Source: Deltaproteobacteria bacterium (GTDB lineage: Bacteria > Myxococcota_A > UBA9160 > UBA4427). From it: 64,000 bases of DNA. Made by a program: the position numbers and the translations under genes. The first letter of the stretch is position 1. Every line of letters starts with the position of its first letter. Positions 55,403 to 63,549 of the stretch are shown here, piece by piece. The DNA is taken from assembly GCA_029261855.1 (NCBI GenBank), contig JAJDAN010000056.1, forward strand, positions 1-64,000. The letters run 5' to 3'. A model generated the notes under the pieces. The model ran no database searches. It saw only the letters and a program-made list of their open reading frames with translations, and was not told the DNA's origin.

Positions 55403-55541
55403 CTACCTGCAGGTAGTCGGATCGTCGCACGGCTCCTCGGAAGGGGCTGGTCTCCAGGGACTCGAGAAGTCCTTGTCCGCATTCCGGATCCGCCAGGCAG
55501 GCGGCGGCAATCGCGAGCGAGATCGGGGGGCGAGCCTTCAT
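55403..55541 (-). pseudogene. Frameshifted 3' fragment of a lipoprotein related to the one at 27121
   Basis: The minus strand encodes SLAIAAACLADPECGQGLLE and then SLETSP, matching SLVIVAICVADAECGRELLE and SLETSP in the intact lipoprotein. One extra T after SLETSP shifts the frame. Removing it restores SEEPCDDPTTCR and a stop at 55403-55405, against SEDPCDDPITCR in the intact gene. Only the last 40-45 residues are present. It differs from the intact tail at many sites, so it comes from a diverged paralogue rather than a recent copy. Confidence 0.75.
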
Positions 55542-55570
55542 CCGACTTTGCCGACCTCTATCTACCTATA

Positions 55571-55642
55571 GTCCTGCTCGCCAACGGCCTATCGCGTTCG
55601 AGCACCATCCATCCCGGGCAGGTCATCCACTTCCCGGACTGA
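55571..55642 (+). pseudogene. Duplicate of the last 72 nt of the MltD-like gene
   Basis: This is identical to 29765-29836 except for one base (CAT for TAT), and ends at the same TGA stop. It encodes only VLLANGLSRSSTIHPGQVIHFPD, split here as half a LysM domain (VLLANGLSRSST and the remainder). No start codon or upstream domain belongs to it. It stands 30 nt from the lipoprotein fragment, in the same divergent orientation as the intact pair at 27121-29836. Confidence 0.85.
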
Positions 55643-55703
55643 TGTCTGGGCCGCCTTCGAGTTCGACCAGCTCGACGCGCCCTTCGGAGACTGATTCCGG
55701 GGA

Positions 55704-57266
55704 CTACAGCCGAGCGAGCAGCGTCGACACCCTTTGCTCGCCGGGCGGCAGGCCGATGCCTCGGTGGAGCTCGGCGCATTCGCTCAAGACGACGCGGGCT
55801 CGCTCGCGGTCGCCGGGGGCGTCCCGATCGAGCAGTGCCTCGGCCAGCTCCAGCTGCGCGCGGGCCAGCAGCGGAAGCGCTCTCAGACGGGCGTTCGTCT
55901 TCACGGCCAGCTCGAAGTGCGGCACGACCCATTCGTCTCGCCCGGCCGTTCGCGCCAGCATGCCGGCATAGAGGGCCATCGATCCTCGGCAGGCGGTTCG
56001 GATGCCCATGACCACGCACTGGGTGACGTGGGGTCGAAGCGCGTCGTGCAAGGTGCCCGCACGCGCGGCGTCGCCGAGGCGGCTCGCCAGCTCCGCGAGC
56101 ATCGTCATTGCCGAGAGCCAATCCGAGTCGCGGGGGACGGCGTCCAGTGCGGCGACCCGGGTCTCGAGTTCCGCGCGCGCTGCTTCGATGTCTCCGGCTT
56201 CGTAGCGGACTAGCGCGGCGCCGATACCCAGGCTCGCCCGCGGTCCGGCCAGCCGTTCGAGGAATGGCTCCAGCTCTGCGACCCGGCCCTGATCGAGGCG
56301 AAGAAACGCGATCTGGACCGCGTGGATCATCGGTGCGTTCGCGGAGTCCATCTCGAGGCCATAGCCCAGGGCTTCTGCGGCGTGGCGTTCCGCTTCGACG
56401 AAACGGCCGTCCAGGAGCGCGGTGCAGGCCTCCCAGCAGGCCGACCATTCGCGAAGCCCGACGTGTTGGCCGCGTGAGAACCGCTCGAAGGCGGCGACAC
56501 TTGCGGCCTCAGCCGCCGCTCGTTCTCCTGCTTCGAGGCAAGAGACCGCCTGCAGCTGGTAGCCGAAGCCCGCTGTTGCGACGTCGCCCGCGCGCTCGGC
56601 GGCGTCGATCATCTCGACAGCCATTCGCTGACGAGCAGCGAGATTGTCGGGCGACCACAGAACCATGAAGACGTCGTGGAGAACCTCGGCGAGGGTTCCC
56701 GGATCGCAGGCTTCGCGCGCCAGGACGTCGGCCTCTTGGGCAAGGGCGACCGCTTCGTCGCGCCGGGATCGCGCGATGTTCAGTGCGAGGCGTGCCCGGA
56801 CGCGCGCTCGCAGCCCCGGCGGACAGGCGCCGCCTCGCGACAGCGCTTCCTCGAGCAGCTCGACGCATTCCGATTGATGGGCGCCCGTCGCGCTGTGCGC
56901 GAGGTCTCCGGCGAAGTCGAGCGCCGCCTGGACGAAGCGCGCGTCGTCCCCGTCTCGCCGCGCGACGTGCGCCACCTCCCGGTGGGCTGCGCGAGCATCC
57001 TCGTGACTTCCGCTCTGGAACAGGCGGCGACCGAGACGGGTCAACAGATCGAATCGCGCGGGGTCCGCGTCGTCGCCGTCTTCTACAGGTTGCGTCGCGG
57101 ACGAGGCCGGCTCGTCGACTGGCGGAGTGAGGCGATAGCCGCGGTTCCGGAGCGTCTCGATGAACCGCTGCTGCGAGCCATCGTCCCCCAGCACCTGTCG
57201 CAACTCGCGAATGGCAGTCGAGAGCGATGCGTCGCTGACCGCGACACCTGGCCAGACCTCGTCCAT
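55704..57266 (-). CDS. Winged-helix transcriptional regulator with helical-repeat C-terminus
   Basis: A 520-residue reading from the first standard start. It opens inside an OmpR-type winged helix (DEVWPGVAVSDASLSTAIRE, then RFIETLRNRGYRLTP), followed by about 430 residues of Ala/Leu/Arg-rich helices resembling tetratricopeptide repeats (for example ELRQVLGDDGS, then repeated AA-x-L-x-x-G patterns). There is no transmembrane helix, so unlike the regulator at 21282 it is soluble. The N-terminal half of the DNA-binding domain lies upstream in the same frame without any ATG, GTG or TTG (see the next entry), so the true start is unresolved. It follows the exported-protein gene at 57502 on the same strand, and the two may be co-transcribed. 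Confidence 0.72.
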   Translation of the reverse strand: MDEVWPGVAVSDASLSTAIRELRQVLGDDGSQQRFIETLRNRGYRLTPPVDEPASSATQPVEDGDDADPARFDLLTRLGRRLFQSGSHEDARAAHREVAHVARRDGDDARFVQAALDFAGDLAHSATGAHQSECVELLEEALSRGGACPPGLRARVRARLALNIARSRRDEAVALAQEADVLAREACDPGTLAEVLHDVFMVLWSPDNLAARQRMAVEMIDAAERAGDVATAGFGYQLQAVSCLEAGERAAAEAASVAAFERFSRGQHVGLREWSACWEACTALLDGRFVEAERHAAEALGYGLEMDSANAPMIHAVQIAFLRLDQGRVAELEPFLERLAGPRASLGIGAALVRYEAGDIEAARAELETRVAALDAVPRDSDWLSAMTMLAELASRLGDAARAGTLHDALRPHVTQCVVMGIRTACRGSMALYAGMLARTAGRDEWVVPHFELAVKTNARLRALPLLARAQLELAEALLDRDAPGDRERARVVLSECAELHRGIGLPPGEQRVSTLLARL

Positions 57267-57480
57267 CAGCTCGCGCTTCGAGACGATGCGACCGAGCCGC
57301 TTCGAGAGCGCTACGAGCAGCCGTAGCGGCGTCGCGCGAATGGCGACGGGCTTGCCGTTCAGCAGTAGCTCGGGCCCAGTCGGGTCGACGACGAAGCGCC
57401 CGAGCGCGACGGTTTGCGGGACTTCGCCCGTCCGAGAATCCGGCCTGGGTTCGATCGGGGGCCTCCGGAACGCCTACGCG
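57267..57480 (-). other. In-frame N-terminal half of the winged-helix domain lacking a standard start codon
   Basis: The minus strand, read in the frame of the downstream regulator, encodes TVALGRFVVDPTGPELLLNG and then RATPLRLLVALSKRLGRIVS, a textbook start of an OmpR-type domain. The frame is open back to a TAG near 57481 but contains no ATG, GTG or TTG. An ATG at 57498 in the neighbouring frame (MAEGRPRVG) could be the true start if one base has been lost or gained between 57498 and about 57430. A rare ATT/ATC/CTG start is the alternative. Confidence 0.6.
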
Positions 57481-57501
57481 AGGGCGCCCCTCAGCCATAG
57501 C

Positions 57502-58479
57502 TCATCCCGAGGCCCTGCGATCCTCCTCGCTGCCGTGCAGGGCCCTGTCCCGGCTCGAGCGCCCGGCTCGCTTCGCCGCGCGGCGCCCTGCGGCGGCCAG
57601 GACCCCCGCCATCACCCCCGCGAACGTCGCGGAGAGCAGCGGCACCGAAGGGGGCGGCAGATCGACATTCACCGTCTGCGGCGGAGTCAAGGGGCCGGAC
57701 GTCTGCATCGCCAAGACGCCTGTCGGGTCGCTGATCTCGAGGGTGACCGTGCCGGGGAGATTCGGGAGCAAATAGCTGCCGTCGGCAGCGGTGATTGCAC
57801 TGGCTACGATGGTCTGTCCGACGAACGCATCGACCACGAGTCCCGGCCGGCCTACGCCGGCGACGGTGATCGTCCCCAAGACGAGAGTGGGCGATCCGAC
57901 TTCGGCGAAGGTTACGTGCGCCGACGCGCTGAAGGGCCCGGCGCTCACGCTCTCGGCCCCATTGACGTCCTGGGCGAGTGCACTGGCCATCGTGTGGGCG
58001 AGCAGCACGTAGAACCCGGCCGGAACAACGCCGGACGTCGCAAGCGGGTTGCCCACCGCATCCTCGAGCCCGGCCGTCGCGTTCCCGGGCGTCGGCAACG
58101 CGAGCGAGGACACGGAATAGTGCGTGTCGGTCGTCATCTGCCAGGTGATGACCGCTGTGCTCGTACCGTTCCCCGACGCGTTCTGATTGCCGTTGCCCCC
58201 GACCGACGTGGCCCCCCCCTCCGCCAAGACGGAAACCGAACCGCCGGACGCGGATGCGGAACTACTCGTCTGGGCGCTGGCGGCAGCGGTATAGCCGAAA
58301 GCCGCGCAGGCCGCGGTCGCTTCGGTCGCGCCGCCGCCTCCGTCACTGTCGGTGCAGCCGAGGGTCTGCGCGGTCGCCACGGTCAAGATCGACTCACCCT
58401 GCAGGAAGACTTCCGCCCGCGCCGGACTCGCAAGGAAGCCGACCAGCATGAAAACGAAGAGCGAGAAACGAGCGTGCAT
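57502..58479 (-). CDS. Exported protein with Ser/Ala-rich region, SdrD-B-like domain and C-terminal anchor
   Basis: A 325-residue exported protein. The signal peptide covers residues 1-22 (FSLFVFMLVGFLASPARA). Residues about 60-110 are low-complexity Ala/Ser/Gly/Asn. Residues about 195-265 look like a carboxypeptidase-regulatory or SdrD-B-type beta-sandwich (ITVAGVGRPGLVVDAFVG, AADGSYLLPNLPGTVTLEI). The tail is SVPLLSATFAGVMAGVLAAA followed by GRRAAKR. This is a hydrophobic helix with basic end, similar to the tail of the thrombospondin-repeat protein and to PEP/IPTL-CTERM signals, though without the PEP motif. About 25 polar residues follow the Arg/Lys cluster, longer than usual. Confidence 0.72.
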   Translation of the reverse strand: MHARFSLFVFMLVGFLASPARAEVFLQGESILTVATAQTLGCTDSDGGGGATEATAACAAFGYTAAASAQTSSSASASGGSVSVLAEGGATSVGGNGNQNASGNGTSTAVITWQMTTDTHYSVSSLALPTPGNATAGLEDAVGNPLATSGVVPAGFYVLLAHTMASALAQDVNGAESVSAGPFSASAHVTFAEVGSPTLVLGTITVAGVGRPGLVVDAFVGQTIVASAITAADGSYLLPNLPGTVTLEISDPTGVLAMQTSGPLTPPQTVNVDLPPPSVPLLSATFAGVMAGVLAAAGRRAAKRAGRSSRDRALHGSEEDRRASG

Positions 58480-58641
58480 GGGGCCAACTCCAAAGCAGGA
58501 CCATCGCCCCCGACACTACCCGGTGATCCTTCCCGAACGAAGACGCCGGCGCCGGCACACGGCGATTCTCAGCCACAGATCAGCTTCGGATCAAGTTGGC
58601 GATATGGGGCTAGACTTCTGCCCAGCCTGAGGAGGAGACTC

Positions 58642-59586
58642 ATGAAGACCTTGGTCGCATCGCTCGTGTTCCTGCTCACCGCCACGGCCCTGCCGGCCTG
58701 GGCCGACGAGGAGCTGACGCTCGACCAGCTTCTCGACCGCTTCGGCTGGAGCTTCGCGACCGCAGAGATCCGCGCCGAAAAGGTGCGGGACGGCCTCTAC
58801 GTGCTCTTCGGCGTGGGCGGCAACATCGCCGTCTCCATCGGCGACGATGGCGTCCTGATCGTCGACGACCAGTTCCCGCAGCTGATGCCGAAGATCGAAG
58901 CCACCATCCACGAACTCGGCGGCAAGCGCGTCGACTACGTGATCAACACGCACTGGCATTTCGATCACGCCGAAGGAAACCTCAGCCTCGGCCCGGCGGG
59001 CGCGACGATCGTCAGCCAGGCCAACTCGCGTCAGATGATGCAGCAGTCGAACCTCGTCAATCTCGTCATCGCGAAGTACCGGCAGCAGCCGTATCCCGCA
59101 GACGCGTTGCCGACGATCGCCTACGAGGACCGGATGCAGCTTCACTTCAACGGCGAGCAGATCGATCTCATTCACCCCGGGCCCGCCCACACGACAGGTG
59201 ACACGGCAGTGATCTTCCGGGGCCGCAACGCCGTCCACATGGGCGACGTGTTCAACAACACCGGATATCCGTTCATCGACGCGGGCAATGGTGGCGAAAT
59301 CGACGGCATGATCGCCTTCTGCCGCAGCGTTCTCGCCGAGCTTCCGCGCGACGCCGTGGTGATCCCCGGTCATGGTGAGGTCGCCGACGTCGCGAGGCTC
59401 GAGGCATATGTCGCCATGCTGCAGACCGTGCGCGACCGCATCGCCGCGCAGGTCGCCAAGGGCGCGACCCTCGAGCAGGTGACCGCCTCGAACCCCACTC
59501 GGGGCTTCGAGGAAAGCTTCGGCGACCCGTCGAGCTCTCTCGGTTTCCTCGATCGCACCTACACCAGCCTGAAGACCAAGAAATGA
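58642..59586 (+). CDS. Exported metallo-beta-lactamase-fold hydrolase
   Basis: A 314-residue protein with a signal peptide (MKTLVASLVFLLTATALPAWA). The zinc-binding motif is His104-Trp-His106-Phe-Asp108-His109 (NTHWHFDHAEGN). Further ligands are in PGPAHTTGDTAVIF and the late IPGHGEVAD, with VHMGDVFNN contributing the bridging Asp. Periplasmic MBL-fold enzymes of this class include cyclases/lactonases and beta-lactamase relatives; the substrate is unknown. The ATG is chosen because GGAGGAG precedes it and the signal peptide starts there. Its stop overlaps the start of the next gene (ATGA). Confidence 0.9.
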   Translation: MKTLVASLVFLLTATALPAWADEELTLDQLLDRFGWSFATAEIRAEKVRDGLYVLFGVGGNIAVSIGDDGVLIVDDQFPQLMPKIEATIHELGGKRVDYVINTHWHFDHAEGNLSLGPAGATIVSQANSRQMMQQSNLVNLVIAKYRQQPYPADALPTIAYEDRMQLHFNGEQIDLIHPGPAHTTGDTAVIFRGRNAVHMGDVFNNTGYPFIDAGNGGEIDGMIAFCRSVLAELPRDAVVIPGHGEVADVARLEAYVAMLQTVRDRIAAQVAKGATLEQVTASNPTRGFEESFGDPSSSLGFLDRTYTSLKTKK

Positions 59587-60338
59587 TGGATTCGGCGATT
59601 CTACGTCGGGATTGCAGTTCGATCGCTGTTTCTCTCGTCCTTCCACTCGCCCTTCTTCTCGTCGTGGGCCTCGCAAGCGAAGCGAGCGCCGGGGCCTCGG
59701 CTTGCCTTCTGCAAAGCCGGAATGAACCCTGCGCTCTCTTGAAGGAAGACCTCGTCCGGAAGGCACTCGGCGACTCCGACGTCCCCAAGCTCGAGGCCCG
59801 GAGCCACACGGCAAAGCCGCGCCCGCCCCGTAAGAAGCCCTCTCGGATGCCCCCGTCGAACGTCAGTAGCTGCACCTACAAGTGGCCATCGGACATGAAG
59901 CGCACGGTCCAATTGCCAGGCAACAAGACGATGACGATCCCGCGCAACGCCGAGGTCTGGCTCGTGGGCATCGTCGAGTATCCCGAGGAACCGCTCGCGA
60001 CCTTCGAGAACACCCATCGAACACCCACCGCCGAAGAGCTGGCGATGCTGAACAAGCGCGTCGACGAGCGACTCGCGAAGGCCCAGGCCGAGGGCAAGGT
60101 CAACGAGATGGGCCGCAACGTCGGCAAGGACCTCGCCAAGCAAGCCACCGAGGGAATCCAATACACCGCGGTCTCCGGTATCGGCGATGCCGCACGCTGG
60201 GAATCCAAGTCTGCCCAGCTCTCCGTGCTGGTCGACGCGGTAAAGTTCGACGTTCATGCCTCGGTCAGCGAGAACGCGGCAGAGAACGAGCGCACCGCAC
60301 AGGCGATCGCGACCGCTCTCATCGAGGCCTGCGAGTAG
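59583..60338 (+). CDS. Exported protein of unknown function coupled to the MBL-fold hydrolase
   Basis: A 251-residue protein with an N-terminal signal segment (LVLPLALLLVVGLASEASAG, cleavage near 37). The mature part begins with a Cys-containing stretch (ACLLQSRNEPCALL), then a basic, Pro-rich linker (KPRPPRKKPSRMPP), then a domain with CTYKWPSDMKRTVQLPG and a helical region with NKRVDERLAKAQAEGK. The C-terminus holds VDAVKFDVHASVSENAAENE and a final Cys. Three or four cysteines suggest disulfides. I do not recognise a family. Start-stop overlap suggests joint translation with the hydrolase. Confidence 0.65.
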   Translation: MMDSAILRRDCSSIAVSLVLPLALLLVVGLASEASAGASACLLQSRNEPCALLKEDLVRKALGDSDVPKLEARSHTAKPRPPRKKPSRMPPSNVSSCTYKWPSDMKRTVQLPGNKTMTIPRNAEVWLVGIVEYPEEPLATFENTHRTPTAEELAMLNKRVDERLAKAQAEGKVNEMGRNVGKDLAKQATEGIQYTAVSGIGDAARWESKSAQLSVLVDAVKFDVHASVSENAAENERTAQAIATALIEACE

Positions 60339-60369
60339 CTTCGGCCGGTTCGCGCGGACCGGACCGAGT

Positions 60370-61605
60370 TCAGGCCGCCGGGTCCGGCTCGCGCAGCACC
60401 TTGTCTCGCACGAGCGCGTCGATTCGCTCCGGCGAGTAGCCGAGGGACGTCAGCAGTTCGCGCCCGTGCTCTCCGATCCCAGGCGCGCGCGTGGCGGGAC
60501 GCTTCTGCGCACCGTCGAGATGAAGCGGGCTGTCGATGGTGCGCAGACCGGGTCGGACGTCGTCGCCGACGACCGGACGAAACACGCCGTTCGCGTTCAT
60601 CTGCGGATCGTCTGGCAGCTCGTCGACCCGGGCGATGACGCCGAAGGTCACGCTGTGCCGGTCGAGTACCGCGCGCCAGTGCGCCAACGGCTCGCTCGCG
60701 AACACCTCGTCGAGCAGGCTCACCAAGGCCGGTGCGTTGGACCGCCGGGCGGTCAGCTCCGCGAAGCGCGGGTCCGCGCGCAGGTCCGGCTTGCCGATCG
60801 CATCGGTGAAACGCTCCCACTCGACCGCCTCCTGCACCATCGCCAGGTACAAGCCGCGGCCGTCCGAAGCCAGGTACGGACACACGAGCGCATTCAGCGA
60901 CTTCGACCGCGGCGGCGGCGAGTAGGACGACCCCCCGCACAGGGCCGCCTGCAGCAGGATCGAGTTCGCCCAGGCGCCGTTCGCGAGCAGCGACGTGCGC
61001 ACACGCCGACCCTTTCCCGTCCGTTCGCGATCGAACAACGCGAGAGCGATGGCGCCGAACAGCGCCGTCGAGCCCGGGTGATCGCCCATCGCGGCGGTCG
61101 CGAGCGCGAACTCACCACCACTCGGGCGCACCGCGTCCATCAGCCCGGAACGGGCCCACCACGCCGTGGCGTCGTAGCCGGGCTTCTCGACCTCGTCCCC
61201 GCGATCTCCGTATCCCGTGGCATGGGCGTAGATCAAGCGGGCGTTCAGGGGCGCGAGGTCCTCGTAGCGCATGCCGAGCTTCTCGAGCACCGACGGATGG
61301 AGGTTGGTGATGAAGACATCGGCGCTGCCCACGAGATCGATCGCCACCGCGTGACCCTCTGGGCTTTGGACGTCGAGCGCGATCGATTTCTTCCCGCGAG
61401 AGGTCAAGATCCAGCAGTAGTTCTCCTCGCACTCTGGAAGTGGCCGCAGCTGGGGCAGGTAGCGATACGCGTCGCCGCCCTGGGGGTGCTCGATGTGCAC
61501 GACCTCTGCGCCGAAATCTCCCAGGATCGTTCCGGCCGCCGGACCGAAAACGAAGGTGGCGAACTCGACGACGCGAATTCCCTCGAGCAGGTACGCTTCG
61601 CTCAT
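60370..61605 (-). CDS. CaiB/BaiF-family CoA-transferase
   Basis: A 411-residue class III CoA-transferase, which moves CoA between carboxylic acids through an aspartyl-CoA thioester. The N-terminal signature is GTILGDFGAEVVHIEHPQGG followed by DAYR. SRGKKSIALDVQSPEG, DVFITNLHPSVLEKLGM and LIYAHATGYGDRG are all family landmarks, as is the C-terminal PGIGEHGRELLTSLGYSPE. The length is typical (about 400). It is on the same strand as the PPOX-fold, P450 and TetR genes and probably belongs to the same catabolic unit. Likely substrates are steroid-, terpenoid- or aromatic-derived acids; the exact acid is unknown. Confidence 0.92.
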   Translation of the reverse strand: MSEAYLLEGIRVVEFATFVFGPAAGTILGDFGAEVVHIEHPQGGDAYRYLPQLRPLPECEENYCWILTSRGKKSIALDVQSPEGHAVAIDLVGSADVFITNLHPSVLEKLGMRYEDLAPLNARLIYAHATGYGDRGDEVEKPGYDATAWWARSGLMDAVRPSGGEFALATAAMGDHPGSTALFGAIALALFDRERTGKGRRVRTSLLANGAWANSILLQAALCGGSSYSPPPRSKSLNALVCPYLASDGRGLYLAMVQEAVEWERFTDAIGKPDLRADPRFAELTARRSNAPALVSLLDEVFASEPLAHWRAVLDRHSVTFGVIARVDELPDDPQMNANGVFRPVVGDDVRPGLRTIDSPLHLDGAQKRPATRAPGIGEHGRELLTSLGYSPERIDALVRDKVLREPDPAA

Positions 61606-61648
61606 CTTCGAGCCCCCTTGCTGCTGCGCGTCGCGACGATCGGCCGCC

Positions 61649-62209
61649 TCAGCGCGAGCGCAGCTGTTCTTCGCGCAAGCCGGGAAGGCCGTCGAGGCTC
61701 TCGAGGTTGTTCTCGAGCTGGTAGTCGACGAGGCCTTCCGGGGTCTTGCTGGCCGCCCAGTCGGCGAGCTGCGGGCGCTCGCCGCGGTACTCCATCAGCG
61801 GAACCCCGTAGCCGCACGAGTCCGCGATCCGCTCCACCGCGACCCGTACGATGCTGCGGACGCTCGCGTACTCTGGGAAGTGCGCCGCCAGCGCGTCCCA
61901 GCCTTCGTCCCCGGGAACGCACGCCTCGCCTCGGCCATACAGCCGGAAGATCTTCGGCGGCCCCTCGAAGGCGCAGAACATCAGCGTGATGCGACCGTTC
62001 TCGCGGAGGTGCGCGATCGTCTCGACGCCGCTGCCCACGAAGTCGATGTACGCCACCTCCCGGTCACCCAGCACGCGCAGGCTCTCGAGCCCCTTCGGCG
62101 AGCAGTTCACGAACTCGCCGTCCTTCGGCGCAGTCGCGACGAAGAAGAGGTGCTGCTCGGAGATCCACTGCCTCCAGCGGGCGTCGATCGCGTCGTAGCT
62201 TCGTCCCAT
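61649..62209 (-). CDS. Pyridoxamine 5'-phosphate oxidase-fold protein
   Basis: A 186-residue split-barrel flavin-binding protein (PPOX/FMN-binding family). Segments ISEQHLFFVATAPKDGEFVN and CSPKGLESLRVLGDREVAYI form the barrel, and GSGVETIAHLRENGRITLMF carries the cofactor-contacting residues. PKIFRLYGRGEA is also typical. Members use FMN, F420 or haem; the type cannot be told here. It lies 43 nt from the CoA-transferase and 49 nt from the P450 gene and may supply an oxidoreductase activity to that group. Confidence 0.85.
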   Translation of the reverse strand: MGRSYDAIDARWRQWISEQHLFFVATAPKDGEFVNCSPKGLESLRVLGDREVAYIDFVGSGVETIAHLRENGRITLMFCAFEGPPKIFRLYGRGEACVPGDEGWDALAAHFPEYASVRSIVRVAVERIADSCGYGVPLMEYRGERPQLADWAASKTPEGLVDYQLENNLESLDGLPGLREEQLRSR

Positions 62210-62258
62210 CCGTTTCTCCTGCAGCGCCCGGGGCGCTCGGTAGTCGAACAGCGCCTGG

Positions 62259-63524
62259 CTACGAGTGCTGCCGGAAGCGCAGCGGCAGGTCGTTCAGGCC
62301 GCGGATGATGAAGGTCGGCGCGTAGGAGAGCTTGCCCGGGTCCACGAGCTGGAAGTCGTCGAGCCGCGCGAGAATCCGATCGAAGCTGATGCGCGCCTCG
62401 GCGCGCGCCAGGCTGGCACCGGGACAGAAGTGCTCGCCGTGACCGAAGGAGATGTTCCGCCGGGCGTCTCGACGCTTCGGGTCGAAGCGGTCGGGGTCGT
62501 CGAAGACCCGAGCGTCGCGGTTGGCGGCACCGACCAATCCCATCACCACGGTCCCGGCCGGCACGTCGACGTCGCCGATCTTCGTGTCTTGCAGGGCCAT
62601 CCGGAAGGTGGCCTTGATGGGGCCCTCGAGGCGCAGGCATTCGTCGACGAAGGCCGGAATGGCGCCGGGATCGGACCGGAGCGCTCTTGCGAGGGCGGGT
62701 TGTTCCGCGAGCACGCGCATGCCGGCGGCGAGCAGGCGCGCCGTCGTCTCCTGTCCGGCAAGAAAGAAGATCGTGGCCAGCCCCACGAGGTCCGCGACGT
62801 CGGGAAGTGCTCCGTCGGGGAAACGCGCCGTGGCGAGACGACTCATGACGTCCTCGCCGGGCGAAACGCGGCGTTCCTCGATGTAGCGCGTGAAGTAGGG
62901 GTTCAGATTCGCGAACACCTGGTCTCCGTCGTGTTCGCCGTCGGGGTCCCCGGCGTTGGCCGTGTCGTCCCCCAACCAGCCGCGGAAGCGGTCGTGGTGT
63001 TCGCGCGGTACGCCCAGCAGGTCGGCGATCACGAGCAGGGTGAAGGGCCGAGCGAATGCGGCGCCGAACTCCACCTCGCCGCGACCGGCCAGCTCGTCGA
63101 TCAGGCGGTCCGCGAGGGTCCACATGAACTCCTCGTTTTCCTTGAGCCGATTGGGCGTGAAGAGCCGGCCCGCCAGCCCTCGCAGCCGGGTGTGCCGCGG
63201 CGGGTCGAGCCCGACCAACATGTTGCCCATCGGGATCACGTCGCGGAGGCGTTCGACCGCGTCGACCCAGCTCTCGCCCGGGTCGGGGTCCGGAATCTTC
63301 ACCATCGGGCCGAGGGACGAGACGATGGCCGAGAAGTGCTCGTGGTCGCTGTAGACGTCGAGGATCTCCTCGATCCCCGAAAGGATGACGACGCCGCGGT
63401 TCGGCTCGCGCCACACCGGTCCGTGCTCTCGCAGCGCCGCGTAGTAGGGCGCCGGGTCCTGCAGGATCTCGGGGTCGGTGAAGAGGTCCCGTTCGAGGAT
63501 GCCCAGCCGTTGCTGCCTTGCCAT
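62259..63524 (-). CDS. Cytochrome P450
   Basis: A 421-residue soluble bacterial P450 monooxygenase. The haem-ligand loop is SFGHGEHFCPGASLARAE, with the axial Cys at about 367. The I-helix oxygen-activating motif is FFLAGQETTARLL; the usual acid-Thr pair is Glu-Thr here, with a second Thr following. The K-helix E-x-x-R reads ECLRLEGPI. PRHTRLRGLAGRLFTPNRL is the C-helix region. It would need a ferredoxin and reductase, neither visible nearby. The start ATG lies 25 nt downstream of the TetR-type gene's stop, suggesting co-transcription or local control. Confidence 0.95.
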   Translation of the reverse strand: MARQQRLGILERDLFTDPEILQDPAPYYAALREHGPVWREPNRGVVILSGIEEILDVYSDHEHFSAIVSSLGPMVKIPDPDPGESWVDAVERLRDVIPMGNMLVGLDPPRHTRLRGLAGRLFTPNRLKENEEFMWTLADRLIDELAGRGEVEFGAAFARPFTLLVIADLLGVPREHHDRFRGWLGDDTANAGDPDGEHDGDQVFANLNPYFTRYIEERRVSPGEDVMSRLATARFPDGALPDVADLVGLATIFFLAGQETTARLLAAGMRVLAEQPALARALRSDPGAIPAFVDECLRLEGPIKATFRMALQDTKIGDVDVPAGTVVMGLVGAANRDARVFDDPDRFDPKRRDARRNISFGHGEHFCPGASLARAEARISFDRILARLDDFQLVDPGKLSYAPTFIIRGLNDLPLRFRQHS

Positions 63525-63549
63525 GGTTCGTCTCGAGCCTCTTTCTGTA

